Shown in pieces: positions 1-11,000 of a stretch of 64,000 nucleotides of DNA. This DNA is from Hemileia vastatrix (lineage: Eukaryota > Basidiomycota > Pucciniomycetes > Pucciniales > Zaghouaniaceae). The notes under the pieces were generated by a model that worked only from the letters and a program-made list of their open reading frames with translations, was not told the origin of the DNA and did not search any database. Both the position numbers and the translations under genes were made by a program. The DNA is taken from assembly GCA_030280995.1 (NCBI GenBank), contig JASXTE010000014.1:4208656-4272655 (forward strand), read 5' to 3'. The first letter of the stretch is position 1; every line of letters starts with the position of its first letter.

Positions 1-3000
1 ATGCAATCAATTCTTTTTATGGAAATGAGACTGAATTATCACTCCATCATTGCACTGAAAGTAGTTTAATATAGACAAATTGTCCCCTGGAAGTTTGTCC
101 AAACCTAAGGTAGACAATTTTTTCCTTTAGTAAAAAGTAAATTTGATCCATGTTAATCTATGATAGTGCCCATTTTTTCTAAAGCCTCTACTGGCTCATG
201 ATAGTAGAAATTATACTTAATACCTTTATTTCATGTTTGATCTCTTTAATTTTAATCTTACCCTTTTATTTTTCCTTTAGCTTTTAAATATCAATTTTAT
301 TTCGGTAAAACTGATAACTTTCACATTTTTTTATATTTATTATATTATATTATTAAAGTTGTAAAATAATCCAGTGTACATTCATTACACGTTTTTTTGA
401 TATACTAAAAACATTAATAATATAATGGTGACTAAGAAATAATCAAATAATAAATATGGATGACACAGAAAGATCAAATACCCATAGACATTTTTAAAAT
501 GAATATAAGATTAACTGAAGAAGACTTGCACCCTAGATACTCTCCATAATAAAAGTGTCCAGCACAATTTCAGCTGAGCTTGTGCTGGACACTTTTGGTT
601 GCATGCAGTCAGATGGGGTGAATTTACTCAATGGAAGTTAAAATGAATTTTTGCTCAATCATTGCACAAGAAGTAGCTTTATACTGCTATACTATCCTCC
701 TGATTTTTTGGAAAACATCAGGTGGACACTTTTATTAATTTTAAAAAAAAGAAAACATATCCCAAATCTAGAACTGGTAGTGCAAATTTGGTCTGAAAAC
801 TCAAATTATCTTTGATGGCAGAAATTTTATTTGAATGCTTAATTTCATATTTAATCACTTTTATTTTACTTTTTTATTCCTGTTTTTGCTTTCAAATATC
901 AATTTATTTATTGTAAAACTAATAATTTTCATATTTTTTTTTACTTTTATTTAATAAGATTATGAAAGATGTAGCATCTCCCAGTATGCATTTGGCTTAC
1001 AAATTTTTTCAATACTAATAACATTAATATTATAATGGTGAAAAAAAATGAATCAAATGATAAATATGAATGACACAGAAAGATCATATACAAGTGGATT
1101 TGTTTATAAGGAATACCTGATGAACTGAAGAAGACCTGCACCCTAGATACTCACCATCATAAAAGTGTCCAGCATAAGTTCGGCCAAACTTGTGCTGGAC
1201 ACTTTTGGTTGCATGCAGTCAGATGGGATAAATTTTCTCTATGGAAATGAAAATGACATTTTGCTCAATCATTGCACAATAAGTAGTTTGATATTGCCAA
1301 AATGTCCTCCTGATGAATTTTCAAAACTCATCAGGACACTTTCTTTGGTTTAAAAAAAAAGAAAATATAGTTCAAGTTTAGCCCTGGTGGTACACATTTG
1401 ATCTAACAACTCTACTTGTTATTGATAGTGGGAATTTTCCTTAGATTTTTTTTTCTTATTTTATCCCTTTTATTTTACTTTTTTATTGCTCATATTGCTT
1501 TGGATATCAATTTTTAATTTTTAAAATAAATAATTTTCATACTCTTATACCTTTATTTAATAATATATGATTAAAGGTGGAACACCACCTGTTATGCATT
1601 TTTCACACAAGTTATTACTATAGTAATAATGTTAACAATATGATGATGACAAAAAATTAATCAAATGGTAAATTTAAATGACACAGAAAGATCAAATTCC
1701 AGTGGAAATGTTTATAAGAAATCCCTTTTGAGTTCAAGAAGATTTGCTGTATGCCTACTCTCAATTATAAAAGTGTCCAGCACAAGTTGGGCCGAACTTG
1801 TGCTGGACACTTTTGGTTGCATGAAGTCATATGAGATATATTTTCTCTATTTCAATAAAAATGATATTTCACTCAATTATTGAAGTAAAGAATGTTTAAT
1901 ATTGTAAAATTGTCCCCTGGAAGTCTGTCCAAACCTCAGGTCAAAATTTGTTAGCTATACATAAAAGTAAGTTTAGACCAAGTCTTGACCTAGGGGTCCC
2001 CAACTGTCCCAACACCACTTCTGGCTCTTGATAGTAAAAATTTTACTTGTATTTTTTATTTTGTATTTGATCCCATTTATTTTCATTTTACTTTTCTATT
2101 ACTCTTTTTAATTTTAAATATCAATTTATTTTTTTAAAAACTAAACATATTCATATTTTTTTAACTTTACATAATAATATTATTAAAGTTGTAACATCAC
2201 CAATTTTGCATTTGGCATTCAGGTTTTTGCTATACTAGAAACATTAATAATATATATGGTGACAAAAAATTAATTATAAGATAAATATGAATGATAAAAA
2301 GAAGTTAAAAACCCAATAGAAATGTGAAAAACAAAAAACTGATGTACTGAGAAACACTTCCACCCTAGCTACTCTCCATCATAAAAGTGTCCAGCACAAG
2401 TTTGGCCAAACTTGTGCTGGACACTTTTGTTCAGGTGCAGTCATATGGGATCAATTCTCTCTGTGGAAATTAAATTAAAAAAAATGCTAAATAATTACAT
2501 TAGAAGTAGTTTGGTATGGCTGAATTATCCACCTTGAGTTTTTCCAAACCTCAGGTGAAAAATTTTTTATCTTTAAAAAAAATTAAATTTTATCAAATTT
2601 AGCCCTGATGGCACCCATTTTTTTCAACACCTCTACTGGCTCTTGAAGGCAGGAATTTTTCTTGAATTTTTCTTTTTCATATTTGATCTCTTTTACTTTA
2701 CTTTTTTATCACTCATGTTACATTTGGATATTAATTTATAATTTTGGAAAAGAAATCATTTTCATATTTTTTTAACATTTTTTAATAATATTATACAAGG
2801 TGTAATATAACATGGCATGCATTTGGCGCACAAGTTTTTTCTATACTAATAAAATTAATAATATTCTAATGATAAAAAATTAATCAGATAATAAAATATG
2901 AATAACACAGCAAGATCAAATACCATTTGACATGTTTTAAAAAAATAACAGTTGCACTGAAAAAGACCTGAAACCTAGCTACTCTCCATCATAAAAGTGT

Positions 3001-5937
3001 CTAGCACAAGTTCGGCCAAACTTGTGCTGGACACTTTTGGTCAGGTGCAGTCAGATGGGATCAATTCTCTCTATGGCAATGAAAAAAATTATTTGATAAG
3101 AAACTTCACTAGATGTAGTCTGATATAGCTGAATTATCCACCTAGAGTTCATCCAAACCACAGGTACACAATTTTTTATCTTTAAAAAATAATCAATTTA
3201 GTGCAATTTATCCCTGATGGCTCTCATTTGCTTCAACATCTCTACTGGCCTTTGATATTAGCAATAATACTTGGAGTTTGTTTTTCATATTTGATCCCTT
3301 TAACTTAATTTTTTATTCCTCATATTGCTTTTGGATATCAATTAATAATTTTTAAAATAAATTATTTTAATATTTTTATACATTTTTTTAATAATATTAT
3401 AAAAGGTGTAACATCACTCAGTATGCATTTGGCACACAATTTTTTGCTATACTTATATAATTAATAATATAATTAAGACAAAAAATTAATCAAAAAATAT
3501 GTATGAGTGAGGCACAAAGATAAAATACCAGTAGACATGTTTGTAAGAAATACCAGATGAACTGAAGAAAAATTCTACCCCAGCCGCTCTCCATCATAGA
3601 AGTGTCCAGCACAAGTTCGGCCGAACTTGTGCTGGACACTTTTGGTCATGTGCAGTCAGATGGGACCAATTCTCTGTATGGCAACAAAAAACTTTTTTTA
3701 TCAAATTTCACTAGGAGTAGTTTGGTTTAGCTGAATCATCCACCAGCTTTTCTGCCCAATATCAGGTGTATAATTTTTTATCTTTAAAGAAAAGGTCACT
3801 TATTACAATTAAGCCCTGATGGCTCCCATTTTCTTTAACACCTCTACTGGCTCTTGATAGCAGCAATTTTACCAGTATTTTTTTCATATTTGAACTCTTT
3901 GACTTTTATTTTACTCTTTTATTCCTCTTTTTACTTTTAAATTTCTATTTAATTTTTGTAAAACTAATCCTTTCCATATTTATTTACATCTATTTTAAAA
4001 AATTATTGAAGGTATGACTTCACATGGTATGCATTTGGCACACAAGTTTTTGCTATACTAATAACATTAATGATATAATGGTGATAAAATATTAATCAGA
4101 TGATAAATATGAAAGATACAGACTGATCAAATACCAGTAGACATGTTTTTGAGAAATACAAGATGAAGGAACTGAAGAAAATTTCCACCCAAGCTACCCT
4201 CCATCATAAAAGTGTCCAGCACAAGTTCGGCCGAACTTGTGCTGGACACTTTTAGTCACGTGCAGTCAGATGGGATCAATTCTCTATATGGAAACAAAAA
4301 AACATTTTTTTATTAAACTTCACTACAAGTAGTTTTGTTTAGCTGAATCATCCACCTGTTGTTCTTCCCAACCTCAGGTGAATAATTTTTCATCTTTAAA
4401 AAAAAGGTCACTTATTACAATTTAGCCCTGATGGCTCCCATTTTTTTCAACACTTCTACTGGCTCTTGAGAGAAAGAATTTTACTAGTATTTTGTTTTTC
4501 ATAATTGATCTCTTTGAGATTAATTTTACCTTTTTATACCTCATATTGCTTTTGTATATCAATTTATTTTTTGTAAAACAAATCATTTATATATTTTTTT
4601 ACCTTTATTTAATAATATTATAAAAGGTGTAACATCACCCGGCATGTGTTGGGCACACGAGTTTTTGCTATACTTATAATATTAATAATATAATGGTGAA
4701 AATAAATTAATCAAATGATATATATGAGGCACAAAGATCAAGTACCAATGGACATGTTTATAAGAAATACCAGATTAACTGAAGAAAAAATCTACCCTAG
4801 CTACTCTCCATCATAAATGTGTCCAGCACAAGTTTGGCCGAACTTGTGCTGGACACTTTTTGTCACATGCAGTCTGGTGTGATCAATTCTCTCTCAATCA
4901 TTGAACTAGAAGTTGTTTGATATGGCTAAATGGTTCTGCTGAAGTTTTTTTAAACCTCAGATTGGCACTTTTTTGTTTTTCAAAAAAGCAATTATAGTCC
5001 AAGTTTAGCCTCACTGGTGGACATTTGCCCCAACATGTCTACTTGCTCTTGATGGCAGTAATTTTATTTTAATATTTTGTTTCATATTTGATTCCTTTAA
5101 TTTTACCTTTTTATCCCTCATATTGCTTTTGTATATCAATTTATTTTTTGTAAAACAAATCATTTTCATATTTTTTTACCTTTATTTAATAATATTATAA
5201 AAGGTGTAACATCACCCGGTATGCATTTGGCACACGAGTTTTTGCTATACTTATAATATTAATAACATAATGGTGACAAAAATCAATCAAATGATAAATA
5301 TGAGTGAGGCACAAAGATGAAATACCAGTGGACATGTTTATAAGAAATACCAGATGAAATGAAGAAAAATTCCACCCTAGCTAACCTCCATCATAAAAGT
5401 GTCCAGCACAAGTTCAGCCGAACTTGTGCTGGACACTTTTGGTCACATGCAGTCTGATGTGATCAATTCTCTCTATTGCAATGAAAATGAATTTTTCTTC
5501 AATAATTGCACTAGAAGTTGTTTGATATGGCAAAATTGTCATCCTGAAGTTTTGGTAAAGCTCCAGTGGATTTTTTTTTATTTTTACAAAAAAGAAATTA
5601 TAGTCCAAGTTTAGTGCCACTGGTGGGCGTTCACCCCATCATGTCTACTTGCTCTTGATGGGAGGAATTTCACTTAAATTTTTTATTTCATATTTGATCC
5701 CTTTAATTTTACCTTTTTATCCCTCATATCACTTTTGGATATCAATTTATTTTTTGTAAAACAAATCATTTTCATATTTTTTTACCTTTTTTTAATAATA
5801 TTATAAAAGGTGTAATATCACCTGGTATGCGTTGGGCACACGAGTTTTTGCTTTACTTATAATATTAATAACATAATGGTGACAAAAATCAATCAAATGA
5901 TAAATATGAGTGAGGCACAAAGGTCAAATACCAATTA
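1..5937. repeat. Tandem satellite array, ~608-bp unit
   Basis: Nine consecutive AT-rich units are visible. Their palindromes start at 551, 1161, 1769, 2383, 2993, 3598, 4208, 4815 and 5395, giving steps of 610, 608, 614, 610, 605, 610, 607 and 580 bp. Each unit has the same order: palindrome, a 'cagtcagatgggatcaattct' block, a 'ctctactggctcttgat' block, T-rich DNA, 'aaaggtgtaacatcac', 'gcatttggcacac', 'agaaataccagatgaactgaag' and then 'ctactctccatcat' just before the next palindrome. Bases 1-550 are the tail of a further unit, so the array extends past the left edge. It stops abruptly near 5937. Short open frames in the units are translations of the palindrome and I do not regard them as genes. 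Confidence 0.93.
551..5440. repeat. 46-bp palindrome at the head of each satellite unit
   Basis: The palindrome has left arm AAAAGTGTCCAGCACAAGTT, centre CGGCCG and a mirrored right arm. The copies are 551-596, 1161-1206, 1769-1814, 2383-2428, 2993-3038, 3598-3643, 4208-4253, 4815-4860 and 5395-5440. The 4208 copy is perfect over all 46 bases. The 2383 copy is also perfect, but with the centre changed symmetrically from TTCGGCCGAA to TTTGGCCAAA. Other copies carry one or a few mismatches. The changes at the two CpG sites of the centre are what cytosine deamination on each strand would give. Such a sequence can form a cruciform or an RNA hairpin; any function is inference. Confidence 0.9.
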
Positions 5938-7186
5938 ATCAATAGTTCTTTTTAATATTATAAATTTTTTGATTAAATAAAATGGTAATAATGAATTATA
6001 TTTTTCATCCACAATTCCACTCTAATGATTCCCACTGCACAAAAAGGGTTCACTTGGTCCTTTCTTTACTGCTTGTGCATATATTTTATTGCCCACAGTA
6101 CTACAATTTTTTGTAGTGATTATCCCACATCTGATTCAGGAATATTTTTAAACAATATAAGTTTTTTTTACAAAAGACCTTATCATATCCAATATCCCAC
6201 AAAAAATACAACCTGTTTTTGTATTAAAGCCCGTTAATTATTAAGAAATTGTTAAAATAATTAGATTAGACCCTGGCGCAGCTAGATCCATACCAACCGA
6301 CCTAAAGTCTTTTCAATATTGAAAACAATTAAATAAAATTATGATATCATACTAAATTATGGGCACCAACCATAATTCAGCACTTCTCATTTGCTCTGCT
6401 ACAAAATGAGTGCATGCAGCATTTTTCTAACGTCGGACTGTTTTTCTTCCTTCCCTCACACCTTTAGTCCAGAATGAAAATTTAGTATGAGTTTTGGTCA
6501 AAATGGTTTGCCAGTGTTATCTGTATGCAATATGAATTCATATTGCATATTTCTATTTATGCATAAAATATACTCGTTAAGCATCATTTTTTTTGCATTT
6601 TTCAATCATTATGCATATTTATGCGTATTCTTATGCATATTCATTATACAGATTTATATGCATATTAATATATTTTATTCATATATGTATATGCACCTTT
6701 TTTTTGCATATTCAATATGCATATTTTTAATGCATATTCAATATGCATATTTTTATGCATATATTTTATGCATATTTATTCTTCATAGTCATTATGCATA
6801 CACTTTGGATAGGCAATTCACATCAATTTTCAGCATGCAATAAGTATCCACCATGCAAATTCAAATGCATATGCATCTATATCATACACACAACATATAT
6901 TCAAGTTTAATATTTGAATATGAAGGTATGCTAAGTGATGTTGTTCAACCTTTTGCCAAACCTGAGATTAACTGATGTTCAATGTGGTTCTTAAGCTCTG
7001 CTCAAGGAGGGATTGTTCTGGATTCAATCTGTGACAGTTTATTTTTTCAATGTTTTTTCATCAGATTTAAAAACATCTTTCTGACAGTTTCAGGATGGTT
7101 TCCCAACAGTTTCCTGACGAATTCCTAATAGTTTCAAAAAGAGGGAGCTGCTAGCAGTTCCTGGCTTCTATGTTTCAGGAAGCAGG
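5938..7186. other. Gene-free stretch with ATGCAT-rich segment
   Basis: No gene is supported here. From about 6520 to 6800 the DNA is dominated by degenerate 'tatgcatatt' steps, a low-complexity palindromic microsatellite that produces spurious hydrophobic open frames. Around 7020-7140 there are repeated 'gacagtttc' words leading into the retrotransposon fragment. The 5' boundary of the Gypsy element starting near 7187 was not found. Confidence 0.6.
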
Positions 7187-8361
7187 TTGATGAGGAGGAG
7201 GCATCCAAATCCTCAGGTAGCAGTGACTCATAAGAAGGGTCAAGAGTTGGTGTTGAAGTCTTTGCATGAAGACCTTGGTCAAAGAGGCTTTGGGGAGACT
7301 TATAGAAGTGTAGCAGATAGAGTTTGGTGGCCAGGTATGAAGTTGGCTGCGCAGGGTTGGGTTCAATCTTATGAAGAATGTCAAAGAAGAAGTCACTTGA
7401 AACCTAATGAGGTTGGCCGTGCTACTGGAGAAACAACTGTGTTTGGAAGTGTCAGTTTGGATGCTGTCCATATCAAAGAGGGCAGGTATAAATACTTTAT
7501 TGTTTCCAGGGATGATTTGTCTGGTTGGGTTGAGGCAGTGTCTCTGGTTAACTTTACTGCAAAAATTGTGGCAGAATTTTCAAAGAAAGAATTGGTGTTT
7601 AGGTATGGATTGATGAATTTGGTGACTGTTGATAGTGGGCCAGAGTTTAAAGCTGAATTTAAAGAAGATGTGGCAAGTATTGGTTATAAAGTCAGAGTGG
7701 CTATACCTTATTATTGTGAAACTGAATGCATGGTTGAAAGAGGCCATCAATTTATCAAGAATTCTTTGGTGAAAATTTGTGGAGATAGTGCTGAAAAATG
7801 GAGGCATTATTTACCCTTGGTCTTATTTGCTGATAGGCTCACTGTGAAAGGGAAACTGGATTTTCCCCTTATGAATTAATTTTTGGGCAGAAAGCTGCTC
7901 TACCAGTGGATTTGGAAGCTGTCTCTTATCTTGGAATTGATTGGGATGATGTGTGCTCAACAGAAGATTTTCTCTGTTCCAGGATGCAACAGTTGGAATG
8001 TAGAGAGGAATTTCAAGAGAAGGCATACTCTAGAATGATGAAGATAAGAAATCAATCAGTCAGATACTGGGACAAGAAGTTGGCTCATAGACTCAGGAAT
8101 CCCTTGAAACCTGGTTGTTTGGTTCTAGTGTATAATAGAATCTTGGAACGTCAGTTGGGAAAAATTTTTGCTGACAGATGGAATGGACCTCACAGAGTCA
8201 GATCTCAGGTGTCTGGAGGCTCTTATGTTTTGGATGAGTTAGATGGTGCAGTCTTAAAGAAGAGAGTGGCTTCTGATCAGGTGAAGAGATTTTACCCAAG
8301 AGTAACTAGAAGTGAAGAAGATTTACTTTGCAATGAGGATAAACTATGGACCATTCTTTAA
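7187..8361 (+). pseudogene. Element C: Ty3/Gypsy integrase, 5'-truncated, frameshifted
   Basis: This is the C-terminal part of a Gypsy Pol polyprotein. The first reading frame (7187-7879) contains the end of the zinc-binding domain (W-W-P-G-M followed by C-E-E-C-like QSYEECQRR) and then the integrase core with D of SLDAVH, D of VTVDSGPEF and E of ECMVERGHQ, i.e. the D,D-35-E order. A one-base frameshift between about 7860 and 7906 moves reading to a second frame (7906-8361). That frame holds the conserved tail with RYWDKKL, KPGCLVLVYN and DRWNGPHRV, ending in LLCNEDKLWTIL. Gag, protease, reverse transcriptase and RNase H are missing upstream. The protein is very similar to the integrase of element A on the opposite strand, so the two belong to one family. 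Function is lost. Confidence 0.88.
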
Positions 8362-8460
8362 TTTTTGATTTTGGTGATGCTGTGCATCTGTTTTGTTGGA
8401 AACCTTTTTTGGTAGAAGGTACCCATGCGTGGGGCTTCTAGATTTTGTTTTGACAAGTGT

Positions 8461-8502
8461 GGGGGTAACTGATGGGCTGGCTACTCTGTAGAAAAGTTAC
8501 CC
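8461..8502 (+). other. Conserved hairpin, copy C1
   Basis: GGGTAACT at the 5' side pairs exactly with AGTTACCC at the 3' side around a loop containing 'gatgggctggctactctgtaga'-type sequence. The same stem-loop occurs at 8720-8762 and, on the minus strand, at 15409-15450. Confidence 0.65.
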
Positions 8503-8719
8503 TAGATTTTCTGTTTCCAACCCCTTCTCTTAATTTGGTTGAACCCTAGTATTGGTTTCTCCTCACAGGTTTTAGTCCTATATGACTCTAAACTGGAAAT
8601 TCTTTTGGTCTTCAAGTGCTGAACTCTTCACTCTTATTGGCTTTGGTTTAATGTGTTGGATTTTGTGTTTTTGTTAGAAGGTACCCAGGGGGGCTTCTAG
8701 ATTTTATTTTGGCAAGTGT

Positions 8720-8762
8720 GGGGGTAACTGATGAGCTGGCTGCTCTGTAGAACAGTTACCAC
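8720..8762 (+). other. Conserved hairpin, copy C2
   Basis: GGTAACTG pairs with CAGTTACC, and the loop 'atgagctggctgctctgtagaa' matches copy C1 apart from two changes. In the element A copy the stem is GGTAATTG/CAATTACC, so both sides of one pair have changed together. Confidence 0.65.
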
Positions 8763-8876
8763 AAAATGTCTGTTTAATGTTTTTTGTTTGTCCTATTTGA
8801 ATCCCAATTCTAGTTTTTGATATTTGGGTTTTAAGTTCACTATGACTTTAAAATGGCTTCTTTGGTTTTGTTGGTG

Positions 8877-8932
8877 GATCACTGGTGGTCTCCCATCATT
8901 TTTACTTATTAGAGAAAGCCCACCCAGTGATC
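8877..8932 (+). other. Hairpin with GATCACTGG/CCAGTGATC stem
   Basis: GATCACTGG at 8877-8885 is mirrored by CCAGTGATC ending at 8932, and the stem continues inward through GTGG/CCAC with a small bulge. The equivalent hairpin is found on the other strand in element A at 14294-14355. It is 3' non-coding in both elements. Confidence 0.6.
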
Positions 8933-9109
8933 ATTCTCTTGGTCTGGACTTTCTATGGAGCCAGACTTTGTCTTTTTCTTTTCTTTAATTTTTGTGTCTA
9001 TGGTTGTGCTTGATGGTAATTTTAGATTATTTTCTTCTTTCTCTTTTTTTCTTTTAATTCTTTCATGGGGGTTATTAGGATATAAAGCGGGAAAAATCAC
9101 AAAATTATA

Positions 9110-9400
9110 TTATATGGTGTCACCACATCAGGGTCATCTGGATGTGGGCAAGCATTGGTGGGGAAAGGCTCATCAATTGGCCAGGCAATGTTATTTTCTT
9201 TTTTATCTCTATCTCATTTTTTAATTATTTTCTTTGATTTCTATTTATTTCATATTTTCTTTATTTATATTATGTTTTTTAATTTATTTTATCTCAATTC
9301 ATTTAAAAATTTGTTAAAGGTGTATCCACATAAAGATACACTTGAATGTGGGTAAGGTATCAGGGGATCAGCTCATCAATTGGCTGGTGGATACCATTAT
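9110..9400 (+). repeat. Two diverged copies of a 'ccacat...gctcatcaattgg' module
   Basis: Two copies, about 9115-9185 and 9318-9385, share 'ccacat' near the start, 'atgtggg' in the middle and 'gctcatcaattggc' at the end. A related minus-strand copy is at 14161-14232 in element A. Between and around them the sequence is T-rich with no gene. Confidence 0.5.
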
Positions 9401-9473
9401 GTTATTTTTTAGACAGGATGAAGGGTCTAGTGGAACTCAAGAACTGTTGGATACTACTTCAAGATATTCTGTT

Positions 9474-10003
9474 AGTCCTCCAAGACTTAAATTTGGCTGG
9501 TTTTTTTTTAAGATTGCTTCAAGATTTTTATTTTTGTGACTACTGTGGATCTGTTAGTCCGTCAAGACTTAAAACTGAACACTGGATAGTCCATCAAGAC
9601 TTTAAACTGAACACTGGATAGTCAGTCAAGACTTTAAACTGAACACTGGGGTAGTCCATCAAGACTTTAAACTGAACACTGGGGTAGTACATCAAGACTT
9701 GGAACTGAACACTGTGGTCAGTCCATAAAGACTTTAAACTGAAAAATGGTATAGTACCCCAAGACTATAGACTGAGGATTGTTTAATGCTTGAGTCCTTC
9801 AGGACTATAAACTGAAAATGGGAGTTGGTGTGATTCTGGTAGAGGGCATCCAAGGGGGGAGTCTCTGAAATTTTTTAAGGTTATGAGTCCCCCAAGACTA
9901 AAAACTGAGGGTTTTTGAGTCCCCCAAGACTATAAAATGAGGGCTTTTAGTCCCCCAAGACTTAAAACTGAGGATTAGTCCCCCAAGACTTTAAACTGAG
10001 GAA
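9474..10003 (+). repeat. ~33-bp tandem array 'gtccatcaagactttaaactgaac'
   Basis: About thirteen imperfect copies of GTCCNYCAAGACTTTAAACT are spaced mostly 31-36 bp apart (for example near 9557, 9591, 9623, 9656, 9690, 9722, 9754, 9794, 9887, 9918, 9949 and 9974). The array lies between the pol remnant of element C and its antisense gene. The same word appears as an array in element A (13217-13800, opposite strand), and close relatives are found inside element A coding sequence. Confidence 0.85.
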
Positions 10004-10053
10004 TTCATTTTATTTTCTTTATTTCTAAATCAATATTTTCAGGCAAGAAACAA

Positions 10054-10678
10054 TTACAGAAAAGAATCAAGAGATGTAACAAAATTTTCAGCATTGGCTT
10101 TGAACTGGTGAATGAGATTCTTACTTTTCTCAAGGTCCTGTGGATTCCTGGAAGGAGTGGATTGGATGTAATTTAGAATGAGATTCTTCTGTTGAGAAGA
10201 ATGTTGTTGGAGTTTTTCTTTGATGGTGGGCAATAGATTAGATAGGGGTGCTTCAATGGTTCCCACATTGTCATCATCACTGTCAGGATGGAAATGAACT
10301 GGAAATTGGTCAGATTGAATTTCAGTATGAATAAGTATTGGGCTTACCATCAGAAGGACCAGGGATGGTAGAGATAGTGGTTGTAGCGGGGTTGGCACTA
10401 TTTTTTAAAGGGTTTAATTTTTTGACCAGTCTGGGGATCAGGATGGATGGTCTGGATCTTTTGGTGCTGGTATAAGGTGGATCAGGTTGAGTAGGAGGAG
10501 AAGATGTTGAAGAGGACAATGGATCAGGTCTGAAACAAGTCTTCTTCCTAGAGTGACAGGAATCACAGGAGGTTCTGTAGGGATGAGCTGGTGGTGTGAT
10601 GGTACAGATGAGATTGTTGTCAATGCAGTATTGGCAAGGACCCATGTCAGTAGAAGATTTGGAAAGAAAGCTGAGCAT
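10054..10678 (-). CDS. Antisense accessory protein of element C with permuted Zn2Cys6-like cluster
   Basis: This is a two-exon gene on the strand opposite to element C pol. Exon 1 runs from 10678 or, more likely, the second methionine at 10645 down to 10348. A 49-bp GT...AG intron (10299-10347, phase 1) is followed by exon 2 (10298-10054). The spliced frame is open and gives 180 aa (191 from the upstream start). Just after the second methionine come six cysteines, CQYC-x6-C-x12-CDSC-x6-C. This is the spacing of a fungal Zn2Cys6 cluster, but the basic residues (HSRKKT) lie between Cys5 and Cys6 instead of Cys2 and Cys3. A Ser/Pro/Thr-rich linker with a basic patch (TKRSRP) follows, then an acidic-to-helical C-terminus. 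The start codon is 49-82 bp from the 3' LTR of C. DNA binding is inferred; I do not recognise the family. Confidence 0.7.
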
Positions 10679-10713
10679 GGTGATTGTGATGAAGGAGAAT
10701 GTGGAAACTCTTT

Positions 10714-10726
10714 ATTGGAGGGAGGA
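10714..10726 (+). other. Polypurine tract of element C
   Basis: TTGGAGGGAGGA lies immediately before the TGTGG start of the 3' LTR. The same purine tract precedes the 3' LTR of element A on the other strand (12337-12348), which supports both as plus-strand primer sites. Confidence 0.75.
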
Positions 10727-11000
10727 TGTGGTCTTACAACATTGGCGGAGCCCTTTGTTGGTCTATTTGGTGTTGTTTTGATATGTCTTAAATGAAATTG
10801 TTTAATAATTAGGTGTTTTTCAGTATTAATTCAGCAAATATTGGGACTTAGGGGATGTGGGTACTACTATTCAATAGCCCCGGCTTTTCTGTATATTTTG
10901 TGTCTTGATGACATTTTTCAGATTTTAATTATGAAAGGGATAATTTCTCATTTTTCATTTAAAAATATACCTGTTTAATTTTGTTTTTTGTGTTTTACGG
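10727..11000 (+). mobile_element. 3' LTR of element C, left part (split by element A)
   Basis: This matches the start of the related LTR at 34111 ('tttgttggtct', 'tattgggact', 'gccccggctttt', 'tttaattttgttttt'). The match is interrupted at 11000 and resumes at 31704, i.e. on the other side of element A. Left and right parts add up to about 1.1 kb, close to the 1088 bp of the copy at 34111-35198. Confidence 0.82.

Larger units (their letters stand above)
8412..8790 (+). repeat. Two direct copies of a ~120-bp module downstream of element C pol
   Basis: Approximately 8412-8530 and 8672-8790 share 'gaaggtaccca', 'ggcttctagatttt' and 'caagtgtgggggtaactgatg', followed by 'gctggct' and 'ctctgtagaa'. 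A third copy lies on the minus strand in element A (about 15405-15490). Each copy contains the hairpin described separately. There is no open frame of note, so this is probably 3' non-coding sequence of the element. Confidence 0.75.

Noticed and set aside
1165..5614. Repeated open frames starting MSS.SSAELVLDTFG in several satellite units
   Set aside because: The shared peptide is the translation of the 46-bp palindrome; frames are short, end at random and are not conserved outside it.
6487..6843. 118-codon open frame in the ATGCAT-rich stretch
   Set aside because: Composition is pure low-complexity repeat translation (Tyr/Ile/Phe/His/Met) without domain or splice context.
9474..10003. Regular short repeats resembling a CRISPR array
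   Set aside because: The repeats are imperfect, the spacers are not unique sequences, there are no cas genes, and the context is a eukaryotic retrotransposon.
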